Positions 25,386 to 33,920 of a stretch of 64,000 nucleotides of DNA are shown here, one piece after another; the stretch's first letter is position 1; each line of letters begins with the position of its first letter. Location: positions 310,001 to 374,000 of the forward strand of contig JARWBI010000001.1 of the NCBI GenBank assembly GCA_029846755.1, given 5' to 3'. The position numbers and the translations under genes are program-made. Source of the stretch: Falsirhodobacter flavus. Lineage in GTDB: Bacteria > Pseudomonadota > Alphaproteobacteria > Rhodobacterales > Rhodobacteraceae. Under the pieces are notes generated by a model. That model was not told the origin of the DNA, ran no database searches, and saw nothing but the letters and a program-made list of their open reading frames with translations.

Positions 25386-26393
25386 ATGATGAAAGCGACG
25401 ACTCGCCGCGCTGTCGGCAATACGGGGCTGGAGGTGACCGCCCTTGGCATCGGATCGGCCCCGCTGGGCGGCCTTTACGCCGATGTGCCCGCCGCACAGG
25501 CGACCGAGATGCTGGAGACCGCGTGGGATCTGGGCATCCGCTATTTCGACACCGCGCCGATGTATGGGCTGACCCGGTCCGAGCATCTGGTGGGCCAGAC
25601 CCTGCGCGAGCGCGAGGGTTACGCCCTGTCCACCAAGGTCGGGCGTCTGATGACCACCGAACGCGCAGGTCGGCGGCTTCCCCCCGAGCCGCCGAAGAAC
25701 CCGCTGGACCCCGGTTGGTATAATGGCCTGCCGTTCCGCGAGGTGTTCGATTACAGCTATGACGGCGTGATGCGCAGCTTCGACGACAGCCAGCAGCGGC
25801 TGGGCATTCCGAACCCCGACCTGCTGTATGTCCATGACATCGGGCGCGTGACCCATGCCGATCTGCATGACCACCATTGGGGCCAGCTCACCAAGGGCGG
25901 CGGCTTTCGCGCGCTGCATGAGTTGAAAGCGGCTGGCGACATCAAGGGTTTCGGCCTTGGCGTGAACGAATGGGAAGCCATCCGCGATGCGCTGGAGGAG
26001 ACGGATCTGGACTGCTGCATGCTTGCGGGCCGCTATTCGCTGCTGGACAGGGATGCGGAGGATTTCCTGTCGCGGGCGGGTGTGTCCTTGGTGATCGCGG
26101 GGGTCTACAACTCGGGCATTCTTGCAGCGCCGAAGGGCGGGCGCAGGAAGTTCAACTATGCCGATGCCGACCCTGCGGTGGTGGCGAAGGTCGAACGCTT
26201 GCGCGAGGTGTGCGACGGATACGACGTGCCGCTGGCCGCGGCCGCGATCCGTTTCCCCATGCGTCATCCCGCCGTCACCTGCGTCGTCATCGGCGCCAAG
26301 ACCGCCGCGCAACTGCGCCAGAACGTCGAATGGTTCGACACCGACCTGCCCGAGGAAATCTGGGCCGATCTCGACCAAGCAATCGGAGAGTAA
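25386..26393 (+). CDS. Aldo/keto reductase, aldose 1-dehydrogenase type (L-fucose dehydrogenase-like)
   Basis: 335 residues, cytoplasmic, NAD(P)-dependent. The catalytic tetrad is visible as Asp and Tyr in FDTAPMYG, Lys in STKVG and His in YVHDIGR. It belongs to the D-threo-aldose 1-dehydrogenase / pyridoxal dehydrogenase branch, which oxidises L-fucose or D-arabinose to the lactone. Followed at once by a FucU-type mutarotase and a fuconolactonase-like hydrolase, so lactone formation from L-fucose or a close analogue is the best-supported role. Two adjacent ATGs (25386, 25389) follow GAGGGAC; the first is used here. Confidence 0.87.
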   Translation: MMKATTRRAVGNTGLEVTALGIGSAPLGGLYADVPAAQATEMLETAWDLGIRYFDTAPMYGLTRSEHLVGQTLREREGYALSTKVGRLMTTERAGRRLPPEPPKNPLDPGWYNGLPFREVFDYSYDGVMRSFDDSQQRLGIPNPDLLYVHDIGRVTHADLHDHHWGQLTKGGGFRALHELKAAGDIKGFGLGVNEWEAIRDALEETDLDCCMLAGRYSLLDRDAEDFLSRAGVSLVIAGVYNSGILAAPKGGRRKFNYADADPAVVAKVERLREVCDGYDVPLAAAAIRFPMRHPAVTCVVIGAKTAAQLRQNVEWFDTDLPEEIWADLDQAIGE

Positions 26394-26394
26394 G

Positions 26395-26811
26395 ATGCTG
26401 AAGAACGTGAACCCGCTGCTGACGGGCGATCTGCTGGCGATCCTTTCGGACATGGGCCATGGCGACGAGGTGGTCATCACCGACGCCAACTTCCCGGCCG
26501 ATGCGGTGGCCCAGCGGCTGGTGCGCCTGCCGGTCAGCGCGACCGACGTGCTGGACGCGGTGCTGTCGGTGATCCCGCTGGACGATTTCGTCGATGCGCC
26601 CTCGGCGGCGATGGATGCGCCGGAACGGCCCGCGATCTATGCCGATTTTCAGGCCGCGATGGACGCCTCCGAAGGCCGCGAAATCGGGCTGGAACTGATC
26701 GACCGTTTCGAATTCTATGACCGCGCCAAGGCCGCCTATGCCGTCATCGCAACCGGCGAGCGCCGGCTTTACGCCAACATCATCCTGAAGAAAGGCGTGC
26801 TGCGTGCTTGA
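26395..26811 (+). CDS. fucU: RbsD/FucU-family sugar mutarotase
   Basis: 138 residues, cytoplasmic. N-terminal LLAILSDMGHGDEVVITDANFP carries the catalytic-site His and Asp region of FucU/RbsD proteins, and the C-terminal YAVIATGERRLYANIILKKGV is the conserved end. These enzymes interconvert sugar anomers so that the correct form enters the next step. The length and the VIATGER tail fit FucU (fucose) better than RbsD (ribose). Starts just after the aldose dehydrogenase gene (GAGAGTAAG as ribosome binding site) and overlaps the hydrolase gene by 8 nt. Confidence 0.88.
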   Translation: MLKNVNPLLTGDLLAILSDMGHGDEVVITDANFPADAVAQRLVRLPVSATDVLDAVLSVIPLDDFVDAPSAAMDAPERPAIYADFQAAMDASEGREIGLELIDRFEFYDRAKAAYAVIATGERRLYANIILKKGVLRA

Positions 26812-27649
26812 CGCCCATCAGCATTTCTGGCGCGTGGGTCGGGGCGACTATGGCTGGATGAGCCCGGACCTGAAGCCGCTCTATCGCGATTTCGGCCCCG
26901 AGGATCTGGCACCGCTGATGGCGCAAGCGGGGATCACCCGGACCGTTCTGGTGCAAGCCGCCGAGACCGAGGCCGAGACCGACTTCCTTCTGGACATCGC
27001 CGCCCGCACCGATTTCGTCGCCGGGGTCGTCGGCTGGCTGGACATGCTGGCCGAGGATTTCGCCGCGCGGCTGGACGATTATGCCGCGCGACCGAAATGG
27101 ATCGGGCTGCGGCCCATGCTTCAGGAACATGACCCCGCGATGATCGACGATCCGCGTTTCCGCGCGGGACTGGCCGAGGTTGCGCGGCGGCGCATCCCAT
27201 TCGACATCCTGACCTTTCCGCGCCACCTGCCCGCGATGGTCGATGCCGTTCGTGCAACGCCGGGGCTGCACGCGATCCTCGACCATATCTCGAAACCGGA
27301 CATGACGGGGCCGGTCGATCCCGCATGGGCGGCAGGCATCCGTGCCCTGGCGGCGGTGCCGGGGCTGCATTGCAAGATCTCGGGGCTGGTGACGGAGGCG
27401 GGGGCGGACTGGACGCCCGAACGCATCCGCCCCTTCGTCGATCTGGTGGCCGATGCCTTCGGGCCGGACAGGCTGGTCTTCGGGTCCGACTGGCCCGTCT
27501 GCACGCTGGCGGCAAGCCATGCACAGGTCGTCGATCTTGCCCGCGACCTGCTGGGCCGCCGCTATGGCCCCGAGCAGATGGGCGCGATCATGGAAACCAA
27601 CGGGCTGCGGTTCTATGGCATCGACAAGTCCGCTCAGGTGCAGCGGTAG
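26804..27649 (+). CDS. Amidohydrolase-family lactonase (L-fuconolactonase / rhamnonolactonase-like)
   Basis: 281 residues from a GTG that overlaps the mutarotase stop. COG3618-type metal-dependent hydrolase: DAHQHFW (H-x-H, residues 3-7), GIRPML-like loop WIGLRPMLQ, LDHISKP and the metal-site GSDWPV. Opens the sugar lactone produced by the aldose dehydrogenase to the free acid. With that enzyme and FucU it makes a complete route from L-fucose (or analogue) to the aldonate. Its end overlaps the convergent lipoprotein gene by 16 bases. Confidence 0.88.
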   Translation: MLDAHQHFWRVGRGDYGWMSPDLKPLYRDFGPEDLAPLMAQAGITRTVLVQAAETEAETDFLLDIAARTDFVAGVVGWLDMLAEDFAARLDDYAARPKWIGLRPMLQEHDPAMIDDPRFRAGLAEVARRRIPFDILTFPRHLPAMVDAVRATPGLHAILDHISKPDMTGPVDPAWAAGIRALAAVPGLHCKISGLVTEAGADWTPERIRPFVDLVADAFGPDRLVFGSDWPVCTLAASHAQVVDLARDLLGRRYGPEQMGAIMETNGLRFYGIDKSAQVQR

Positions 27650-27900
27650 GTGACGTCGAATGCGAAAGTCGATCGCTGCTTCATCTCGACGAAGCTGGCG
27701 CCTTTGCCGGATTTCGCGCATTCCTTCGCGGCCAGGACGTCATAACGCGGCGGCGGTGCGGTGCGGGTCGCATCGACCAGTCCGCGGATGACAACGATAT
27801 CCGTGCCGCTTGGCATGATGCGGACCGCTTCGTCCGGGGCTTGTTCCGTGCAGGCGCAAAGCGCCGCCAGCATGGGAAGAAGAAGGATATGTCTGCGCAT
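27634..27900 (-). CDS. Small lipoprotein, unknown function
   Basis: 88 residues with a lipoprotein signal (MRRHILLLPMLAALCAC; lipobox L-C-A-C, lipidated Cys at 17). The mature part is about 70 residues with two further cysteines (about 61 and 87) that could form a disulphide. No family recognised. It follows the outer-membrane barrel and amidohydrolase genes in the same direction, 21 bases after the barrel gene, so it may be part of the same envelope unit. Confidence 0.7.
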   Translation of the reverse strand: MRRHILLLPMLAALCACTEQAPDEAVRIMPSGTDIVVIRGLVDATRTAPPPRYDVLAAKECAKSGKGASFVEMKQRSTFAFDVTYRCT

Positions 27901-27921
27901 CGGTAAGCCCCTTTCTCTGTT

Positions 27922-28635
27922 TCAGAACCGCCATGTCGCACCGAAAAGCGGACCGGCCATGGTGACATCCAGATCGGTGCCGCCGTTTCGGTAATCCACG
28001 CTCAGCTGCCTTATGCCGAAGGACAGCCATAGGCGTTCGGCGGCTTGGTAATTCACCGTGGTGAGGATCTGGCTCGTGCTGTGCGAGCCCACGCCGAAGC
28101 CCCCGACATCCGCATAAAGAAGGGCCGACCAGTTCTGCGACAGCGCGAAGTTGGCGCGCAATGCCAGGATCGGATCGACGAACTCCTTCTGGACCGATGC
28201 CCGCACCGCGCCGCCCGCGACCGAGACGTCGCCCTCCACGCTCCATGCGCGCGCACCGGCCAGCATGTCGAAGGTCAGCGTGTCGTTCGTGATCGTGCGC
28301 CAGCCGCCAAGCAGCGTCATCGATCGCTGCGTCAGCTTTCCGGTGGCGGGCAGGGGGCCGACGGTTCCCGATCGCGACGTGGACGACCAGCTGATGTCGC
28401 CCATGAACACAAGCCGATCGCGCCGAGCGAACCCGGACAGGAAGAAGGCGCCGTCGGAATCCTCGATCACCTCGGAAATGGATCTGTCGAATGAGATCGT
28501 GGGCGCGCCCGTGAACGGGGTGATGTCGCCGCCAAGGCCGGCCGCCCAGATGTAAGGGGTGATCTGCCCGGTCCAGTCCTCTGCCGTTGCAGGCAGCGCC
28601 GACGAAAGCAGCGCAAGGGCGATATGGCGGATCAT
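27922..28635 (-). CDS. Outer-membrane beta-barrel protein, unknown function
   Basis: 237 residues with a Sec signal (cleavage after PATA, about residue 18). Alternating hydrophobic strands with aromatic girdles (WTGQITPYIWAAGLGG, TLLGGWRTI, WSALLYADVGGFGVG, RLWLSFGIRQLSVDY) and a terminal Trp-Arg-Phe are typical of an eight-to-ten-stranded outer-membrane barrel. Its ATG overlaps the stop of the amidohydrolase gene (ATGA), which suggests the two products are made together. Function not assignable from sequence. Confidence 0.78.
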   Translation of the reverse strand: MIRHIALALLSSALPATAEDWTGQITPYIWAAGLGGDITPFTGAPTISFDRSISEVIEDSDGAFFLSGFARRDRLVFMGDISWSSTSRSGTVGPLPATGKLTQRSMTLLGGWRTITNDTLTFDMLAGARAWSVEGDVSVAGGAVRASVQKEFVDPILALRANFALSQNWSALLYADVGGFGVGSHSTSQILTTVNYQAAERLWLSFGIRQLSVDYRNGGTDLDVTMAGPLFGATWRF

Positions 28636-30083
28636 GCCCGGCTGTCCTTCACGATGCGGCCGCCCTTCATGATGATGCGCAGGTTCGCTGTGTCCGCCAG
28701 CCAGTCGAGGTTCGCTTCGACATCGCCGTCGACGACCAGAAGATCGGCCAGCGCACCTTCGGCGATGACGCCCAGGCGCCCCTCATAGGGGGCGCGTGCG
28801 CCCGACATCGCAAGAAGCTGCCCCGCGGCGCCCGTCGCGCGGTGCAGGGCCGAAAGGGGCGACATGAAACGCGCGAGCTTGGCCAGCTGTCGCCCCTGAC
28901 CTTCGCCGCCGCCATAGAGGATATCGGTGCCGAACGCCCAGTCGACCTTGTGCTTGTCCGCCCATTCGAAGGCGCGGACCGTCCCCTCCGCCACGGACCG
29001 TTGCGCGGCGATGGCCTTGGGATCGGTATAGCGGTTGGCATCCTCGTCGGCGAGGAAAGGCTGGATGGACCACCACGTTCCCGTATCGGCCATCATGCGC
29101 ACAGTATCCTCGTCGGCCAGTTGCCCATGTTCGATCGAACGCACGCCCGCCGCGATGCAGCGCCGGATGCCTGTCGAAGTATAGACATGCGCGCAGACAT
29201 AGGTGCCCCAGTCGGTCGCGGCATCGACCGCCGCCCGGATTTCCCTTTCCGTGAATTGCAGCGATTCCAGCGGGTCATAGGACGAGGCGACCCCGCCCCC
29301 CGCCGAGATCTTGATCTGGCTGGCCCCCTTCATCAACTGCTCGCGCGTGCGGCGCAGGACCTCGGCCTCGCCATCGGCCAGCGCTGTCATGCCCTGGCGC
29401 GTCGCGTAATCGGCGGGGTCGGACGGCATCATCGGCAGGCTGTTCTGAAACCGGAAATCGCCATGCCCCGAGGTTTGCGACAGGATCGCCCCCGCCGGAA
29501 AGATGCGCGGCCCGGAAACCACGCCGCGATCCACAGCCGCCTGAAGGCCGAAGGCGGGGCCGCCCACGTCTCGAACGGTGGTGAAGCCGCGCATCAGGGT
29601 CTCGCCCGCTTCCTTTCCCGCCATCAGATGGACGAAGCCGATATCCTGCGTCATCGCGGCGATCTGGCTGACGCCGACCAGTGTCGCGTGCCAATGGCAG
29701 TCGATCAGGCCGGGGATGGCGGTGCGCCCGCCGCAATCGATCCGCTCGGCATCCTCGGGGCCCTGACCTGCGGAGGGGAGAGCGGCGATGCGCCCGCCGT
29801 CGATCAGGATTTCCTTGCCGCTTTGCACCGAAAGGTCCGCGCCGTCGAACAGCCTCAGATTGGTCAGCAGTATCGGCCGCCCCGGCACCTGCGCCCGGCC
29901 TTGACCGGGTGCCAGGCCGAAGCCCGCGAACATGCCGACCACGGCCGCCATTCCGCCCATCATCTGCCTGCGGGAAATATCGGCCTCGATCCGACGCATC
30001 GCGGCCAGTGTGTCGGGGCTGCCGCACTGGCAGAAATGAGATTGTCCATGATCGGCGGAGGGTTCGAAGCACGCGCGGCACAT
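28632..30083 (-). CDS. Exported metal-dependent amidohydrolase with Cys-rich N-terminus and Tat motif
   Basis: 483 residues. The first 21 residues carry cysteines at 2, 5, 18 and 20 and histidines at 12 and 16, ahead of a twin-arginine motif SRRQMM (37-42) and hydrophobic stretch to about 58. The catalytic domain is complete: H131 and H133 (DCHWH), K259 (QIKISAGGG), H300, H320 (SIEHGQ) and D388 (GTDIL), as in prolidase/imidazolonepropionase-type amidohydrolases with a carboxylated Lys. Substrate unknown; dipeptides or cyclic amides are typical of relatives. Coupled to a downstream outer-membrane barrel gene. The long Cys-bearing region before the Tat motif is unusual. Confidence 0.82.
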   Translation of the reverse strand: MCRACFEPSADHGQSHFCQCGSPDTLAAMRRIEADISRRQMMGGMAAVVGMFAGFGLAPGQGRAQVPGRPILLTNLRLFDGADLSVQSGKEILIDGGRIAALPSAGQGPEDAERIDCGGRTAIPGLIDCHWHATLVGVSQIAAMTQDIGFVHLMAGKEAGETLMRGFTTVRDVGGPAFGLQAAVDRGVVSGPRIFPAGAILSQTSGHGDFRFQNSLPMMPSDPADYATRQGMTALADGEAEVLRRTREQLMKGASQIKISAGGGVASSYDPLESLQFTEREIRAAVDAATDWGTYVCAHVYTSTGIRRCIAAGVRSIEHGQLADEDTVRMMADTGTWWSIQPFLADEDANRYTDPKAIAAQRSVAEGTVRAFEWADKHKVDWAFGTDILYGGGEGQGRQLAKLARFMSPLSALHRATGAAGQLLAMSGARAPYEGRLGVIAEGALADLLVVDGDVEANLDWLADTANLRIIMKGGRIVKDSRA

Positions 30084-30164
30084 TTCAGCATCCCCTTTGC
30101 GGTAACGCCAACGTCATCGCCGGAAACGCCGCTGTCAACAGATATGCTTGGAACGGTCGATGGT

Positions 30165-31820
30165 TCAGTCGTTGCGGGTCTTCAGATATCGCTCCAGCCG
30201 GGCAAGGGATGCGGGGTCCAGATCCTCCGGCGGCATGACTTGCATCCATGGCCCGATATGATCGGTATAGGAATAGAGATGCCCGTGGCCCATAGGCACG
30301 GCGAGGGCGATGGCCATGTCGAAGGCCTGTTGCAGAAAGCTGACGATCGGATACCAGCGCAATTCGGAAGAAACGTCCGGGCCGCGTGGTTCGGCCATCC
30401 AGTCCGGTTTTCGAAATGCCCCGTCGGTCTTGAAGAACACGATCGGATCGCTGGCATATTGCAGATAGACGATCCGCATCCGGCCCCATCGGCCTGCGGC
30501 GTCAAGCCCCGCCGATCCGTTCGTGAAGCGCACCAGTTGCCCCTGATCCACGCGTGGCAGCCATGCCGGGGATCCGGGATCGCGTTCCGCCGTCAGGGTT
30601 TGCCACAGCGGGCTGACGAAGGGCGGCCCGACCCAGAGCGCGCCGGAAACGGGATCGTCGATGATCTCGTGCAGCCGCATCGACTGCTGCGAGCTATAGG
30701 CGCCAAGGCTCAGACCATAGAGGAACAGCTCCGGTCGCTCGGCTTCGGGCAGTTCCTTCCATCTTGCATAGACGGCGCTGAAAAGGGCGCGGCCCGCCTC
30801 GATGGAGTAGTCGGGCTCCACGATTAGGGAAAGCCAGCTTTGCAGATAGGAATATTGGATCGCCACGGTCGCAACGTCGCCGCGCTGAAGATATTCCAGC
30901 GTCTCGAACGCGGCGGGGTCCATCCAGCCGGTTCCCGTCGGCATCGCGATGACAAGGCGCCCGCGCCCGAACCCACCGATCCGGTCAAGCTCGGCCACGG
31001 CCAGCGCGGCCCTGTCCGTTGCTTCCTCGGCGGCGTTGAGGCCGACATAGACACGGATCGGATCGATCGCCTCCAGCCCCGTGATCTGCCGGATCCGGTC
31101 CGCGCCGACGGGATTGCCGATGAAGTTCCGGCCCTCGCGCCCAAGATCCTCCCACGAGATCAACGAGGCCGCGCTGCCTGTCCGGAGCGGATCGGTCGGC
31201 GGTGCCACATCGGGTTCGACAAGCGCGTCCAACGCCTGTGCGGAACTGTCCGCAACGCGCAGCAACCCTCGGAAGACAAGCCCGTTCCCGACAAGCGCGA
31301 TACCCCAGATGACCAGCGCCAGACCGATGATCCGCGCAAGGCGCGGGCGGATATATCGGCCAAGCCGCCGCGATATCCGGCGCCAGAGGATCGCGATCAG
31401 TTTCCCCGATCCCACAAGTATGATCGCGATCCCCGCCGCAATGGTCCCGACCGCAACGGGCAGGGAAGTGGGAACCGGGTCGATCCCCATCGCCGCGCGA
31501 ATGGAATTCTGCCATTCGGCGGCCTTGACGAAGAACGACAGCGCCGTCGCCACCGAAAGCGATCCCGACAGGATGAAAAGCCTGCGCGACAGCCATTCGT
31601 TCGGCGTGGGAAGCTGGATATACAGCCAGATCGATTTCGCCAGCAGGGTGATGCCATAGCCGACGGCGAAGCAGACCCCGGCAAGCACCCCCTGCACCAG
31701 ATCGCTTCTGGGGATCAGGCTGGGGGTCAGGGACATCGCCATGAAGAACGTCCCGACGATCAGGCCCATTCCGGAGATGCGCCTGACAAGGCTGGAGAAA
31801 AGACCCTGTCCGCTGCTCAT
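30165..31820 (-). CDS. Membrane-anchored alpha/beta hydrolase (Abhydrolase_9 type)
   Basis: 551 residues from the ATG at 31820; an ATG 20 codons upstream is less likely because homologous-looking sequence begins here. The N-terminal third has about five membrane segments (GLIVGTFFMAMSLTPSLIPRS onward, with a conserved SLTPSL). The C-terminal part is an alpha/beta hydrolase with a nucleophile elbow G-L-S-L-G (LYGLSLGAYSS) and a likely His in GHGHLY. The architecture matches the two-domain Abhydrolase_9 family of unknown substrate; active site probably faces the cytoplasm. Transcribed toward the amidohydrolase but 81 bases away. Confidence 0.82.
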   Translation of the reverse strand: MSSGQGLFSSLVRRISGMGLIVGTFFMAMSLTPSLIPRSDLVQGVLAGVCFAVGYGITLLAKSIWLYIQLPTPNEWLSRRLFILSGSLSVATALSFFVKAAEWQNSIRAAMGIDPVPTSLPVAVGTIAAGIAIILVGSGKLIAILWRRISRRLGRYIRPRLARIIGLALVIWGIALVGNGLVFRGLLRVADSSAQALDALVEPDVAPPTDPLRTGSAASLISWEDLGREGRNFIGNPVGADRIRQITGLEAIDPIRVYVGLNAAEEATDRAALAVAELDRIGGFGRGRLVIAMPTGTGWMDPAAFETLEYLQRGDVATVAIQYSYLQSWLSLIVEPDYSIEAGRALFSAVYARWKELPEAERPELFLYGLSLGAYSSQQSMRLHEIIDDPVSGALWVGPPFVSPLWQTLTAERDPGSPAWLPRVDQGQLVRFTNGSAGLDAAGRWGRMRIVYLQYASDPIVFFKTDGAFRKPDWMAEPRGPDVSSELRWYPIVSFLQQAFDMAIALAVPMGHGHLYSYTDHIGPWMQVMPPEDLDPASLARLERYLKTRND

Positions 31821-31938
31821 GTGACTCTCGATTGCCGCAACCCTTGCGGCAGACCATGTCCTATCCCGCGCGCGCCGCAAAGGGCCACCCTGTCGCCCGC
31901 CGTGATTTCGGCGGGGCGGGGCGGCGCGAAGGGCGGCG

Positions 31939-32550
31939 TCAGCACGACCGCAGGGCGTTGGCGATGATGCCTGCGTGCCGTCGAAGATCGTCGCGCCCGA
32001 TCGGCCTGCACCGCACGATCATGCGCCAGTAAAGCGGCGAGGGGATGAGGTCGAAGGCGAATTCGGGGTCGATCCCGGGGCGCAGCTCGCCGCGTTCGAT
32101 GGCACGGTCGAGCATGTCCTGCCCGGCGGTGCGGCGTGCGGATGCGACACGGTCCAGAAGCGGGGCGAGATCGCCCGACCGCATGCGTTCCGCATGCAGA
32201 TCCGGCAGGATGCGCCGCACCAGCGGGTGACGCAGCACGCGGCGGGTCGTCGTCAGATAGCCGAGGATATCCGCCTCCAGCGATCCATGATCGCCGAAGC
32301 CCCCAAGCCCCGGCACCGCCCGTTCGATCGCCGCCGAGGCGAACTCGCGTTTGGAAGGCCAGCGGCGATAGATCGCGGCCTTGCCCGCCCCCGCCCGTGC
32401 CGCGACGCGTTCCAGGCTGATCGCGGCATAGCCCGTCTGCGCCCATTCCTCGAACAGGGCACGGAACAACGCATCGGTCAGATGCGTGCGGATCACCGCC
32501 GCGCCGCTCGGCCTGCGGGATGATTTATGGTCGATACTCTTGCGTTCCAT
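31939..32550 (-). CDS. TetR-family transcriptional regulator
   Basis: 203 residues. The N-terminal helix-turn-helix (about 20-65; AISLERVAARAGAGKAAIYRRWPSK) is typical of TetR proteins; the C-terminal ligand domain resembles the TetR_C group with RRILPDLHAE. Start set at 32550, where the divergent operator half-site forms the first codons. Divergent from the SnoaL / NmrA / RidA operon, with a clear palindrome between, so it probably represses that operon and itself in response to a small electrophile or aromatic. Confidence 0.88.
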   Translation of the reverse strand: MERKSIDHKSSRRPSGAAVIRTHLTDALFRALFEEWAQTGYAAISLERVAARAGAGKAAIYRRWPSKREFASAAIERAVPGLGGFGDHGSLEADILGYLTTTRRVLRHPLVRRILPDLHAERMRSGDLAPLLDRVASARRTAGQDMLDRAIERGELRPGIDPEFAFDLIPSPLYWRMIVRCRPIGRDDLRRHAGIIANALRSC

Positions 32551-32590
32551 CCGACTTGCTCCAATATGAACGGAACGATAGCGTTCCATC
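32542..32590. promoter_or_regulatory. Candidate TetR operator
   Basis: Palindrome GGAACG-N4-CGTTCC at 32572-32587, and the ten-base half GCGTTCCATC repeated at 32542-32551 and 32581-32590, 39 bases apart. The first copy covers the start codon of the TetR gene and the second precedes the SnoaL gene, as expected for autoregulation plus control of the divergent operon. Confidence 0.6.
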
Positions 32591-32608
32591 GAAGCGGAGT
32601 GAAGTGCC

Positions 32609-33061
32609 ATGACGACGAACCCGGATCACTTTCCCAGCCTGTCGGCCCTGCTGCGCCAGGGTCTGGGCGATGCCCTCTTGCCCGATGCGGCGGGGCTGCT
32701 CGATATGATGACCGACGATGTCAGCTTCGAGTTTCCCTTCGCCTTGCCGAATGGTCTGACGGTCATCCAAGGCAAGGCCGAGCTGGCCGATTACCTGCCC
32801 AAGGTCGGAGAGCTTTTCACCATCGAGGCGATGACGCTGGATCGTGCGATCCTGTCGGCGGACGGTCGGCACGCGGTGCTCGAATTCACGTCGAAAGCCC
32901 ATGCGAACAAGGACGGGGCGCGTTACGACCAGACCTATGTGTCGGTCATCGACCTTCGCGACGGGCTGATCGCGCGGTATCGCGATTACTGGAACCCGCT
33001 TGTCGTGCTTTCCTCTGCGGGCGGCCCCGAGGCGGTGAATGCAGTCCTGAAGAATGCGTGA
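32609..33061 (+). CDS. SnoaL / NTF2-like protein
   Basis: 150 residues, cytoplasmic, cone-shaped NTF2-like fold. The pattern LLDMMTDDVSFEFPF, a central IQGKAELADYLPKV and a final DGLIARYRDYWNPL strand is typical of SnoaL-like polyketide cyclases and small hydrolases. Preceded by GGAG with suitable spacing. First gene of a TetR-controlled operon and overlaps the NmrA-like gene by 8 nt. Substrate unknown; the operon suggests handling of a reactive small molecule. Confidence 0.82.
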   Translation: MTTNPDHFPSLSALLRQGLGDALLPDAAGLLDMMTDDVSFEFPFALPNGLTVIQGKAELADYLPKVGELFTIEAMTLDRAILSADGRHAVLEFTSKAHANKDGARYDQTYVSVIDLRDGLIARYRDYWNPLVVLSSAGGPEAVNAVLKNA

Positions 33062-33920
33062 CATTCTGGTGACCGGGGGCACGGGCACGACTGGCAGCAA
33101 GGTGATGCAAGCATTGACGGCCGCCGGGATCGCGCACCGCACCGGAACACGCAGGCCCGCAGCCGCAGGCGATGTCGCCTTCGACTGGGCCGATCCCGCG
33201 ATCGCCGCCGGTGCGCTGGGGGCGGCCGAGGCGGTCTATATCGTCGCCCCGACGGATCGCAGCGATCACGGGCGGGTCATGATCCCGGTGCTGGAAGAGG
33301 CGCTGGCGAATGGTCTGCGGCGATGCGTCCTGCTCAGTTCCTCCATGCTGGAGCCGGGCGGGCCGATGATGGGCGAGGTTCATGCGTGGATCGCCGCCAA
33401 TGCCCCCGAATGGGCGGTCCTGCGCCCAAGCTGGTTCATGCAGAACCTGATGACCCAGCATCGCCGGTCCATCGCGCAGGACCGCGCGATCTTCACCGCG
33501 ACGGGCCGGGGCCGCTGCGGCTTCATCGACGCGTCGGACATCGCCGATGTCGCGGTAGCGGCACTGACCGCAGACACCGGCTGGAACCGCGATTGCATCC
33601 TGACCGGCCCGCAGGCGCTGAACTATGACGAGGTGGCCTCGTCGCTTACGGCGCGTCTGGGGTTCACGGTCGGGCATGTCGCCTTGTCCGAGGATGATTG
33701 CGCCGACCGCTGGCGTGCGCAGGGAATGGACGACGGCTATGCCCGGGCGCTGGCCGCGATGGACCGCCGTATCGCCGAAGGTGCCGAGGATCGCGTCACG
33801 GACGCCGTTGCGCAGTTGGCCGGGCACCCCCCGGTCACCTTGCAACAATTCATCGACCGCAACCGACACGTCTGGAAAGACGCGCCCATGAAAGGACAGC
33901 GCCATGAAGGCAATCTATGA
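33054..33920 (+). CDS. NmrA-like / atypical SDR NAD(P)-binding protein
   Basis: 288 residues. N-terminal Rossmann motif VTGGTGTTGSKV (about 6-17), VYIVAPTDRSDHG in the middle and LRPSWFMQNL, the conserved element of NmrA-type proteins, at about 123-132. Members are NAD(P)-dependent reductases or redox sensors, including quinone reductases. Overlaps the genes on both sides (8 and 17 bases). Lies in the TetR-regulated operon, which supports a detoxification role. Confidence 0.87.
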   Translation: MRDILVTGGTGTTGSKVMQALTAAGIAHRTGTRRPAAAGDVAFDWADPAIAAGALGAAEAVYIVAPTDRSDHGRVMIPVLEEALANGLRRCVLLSSSMLEPGGPMMGEVHAWIAANAPEWAVLRPSWFMQNLMTQHRRSIAQDRAIFTATGRGRCGFIDASDIADVAVAALTADTGWNRDCILTGPQALNYDEVASSLTARLGFTVGHVALSEDDCADRWRAQGMDDGYARALAAMDRRIAEGAEDRVTDAVAQLAGHPPVTLQQFIDRNRHVWKDAPMKGQRHEGNL

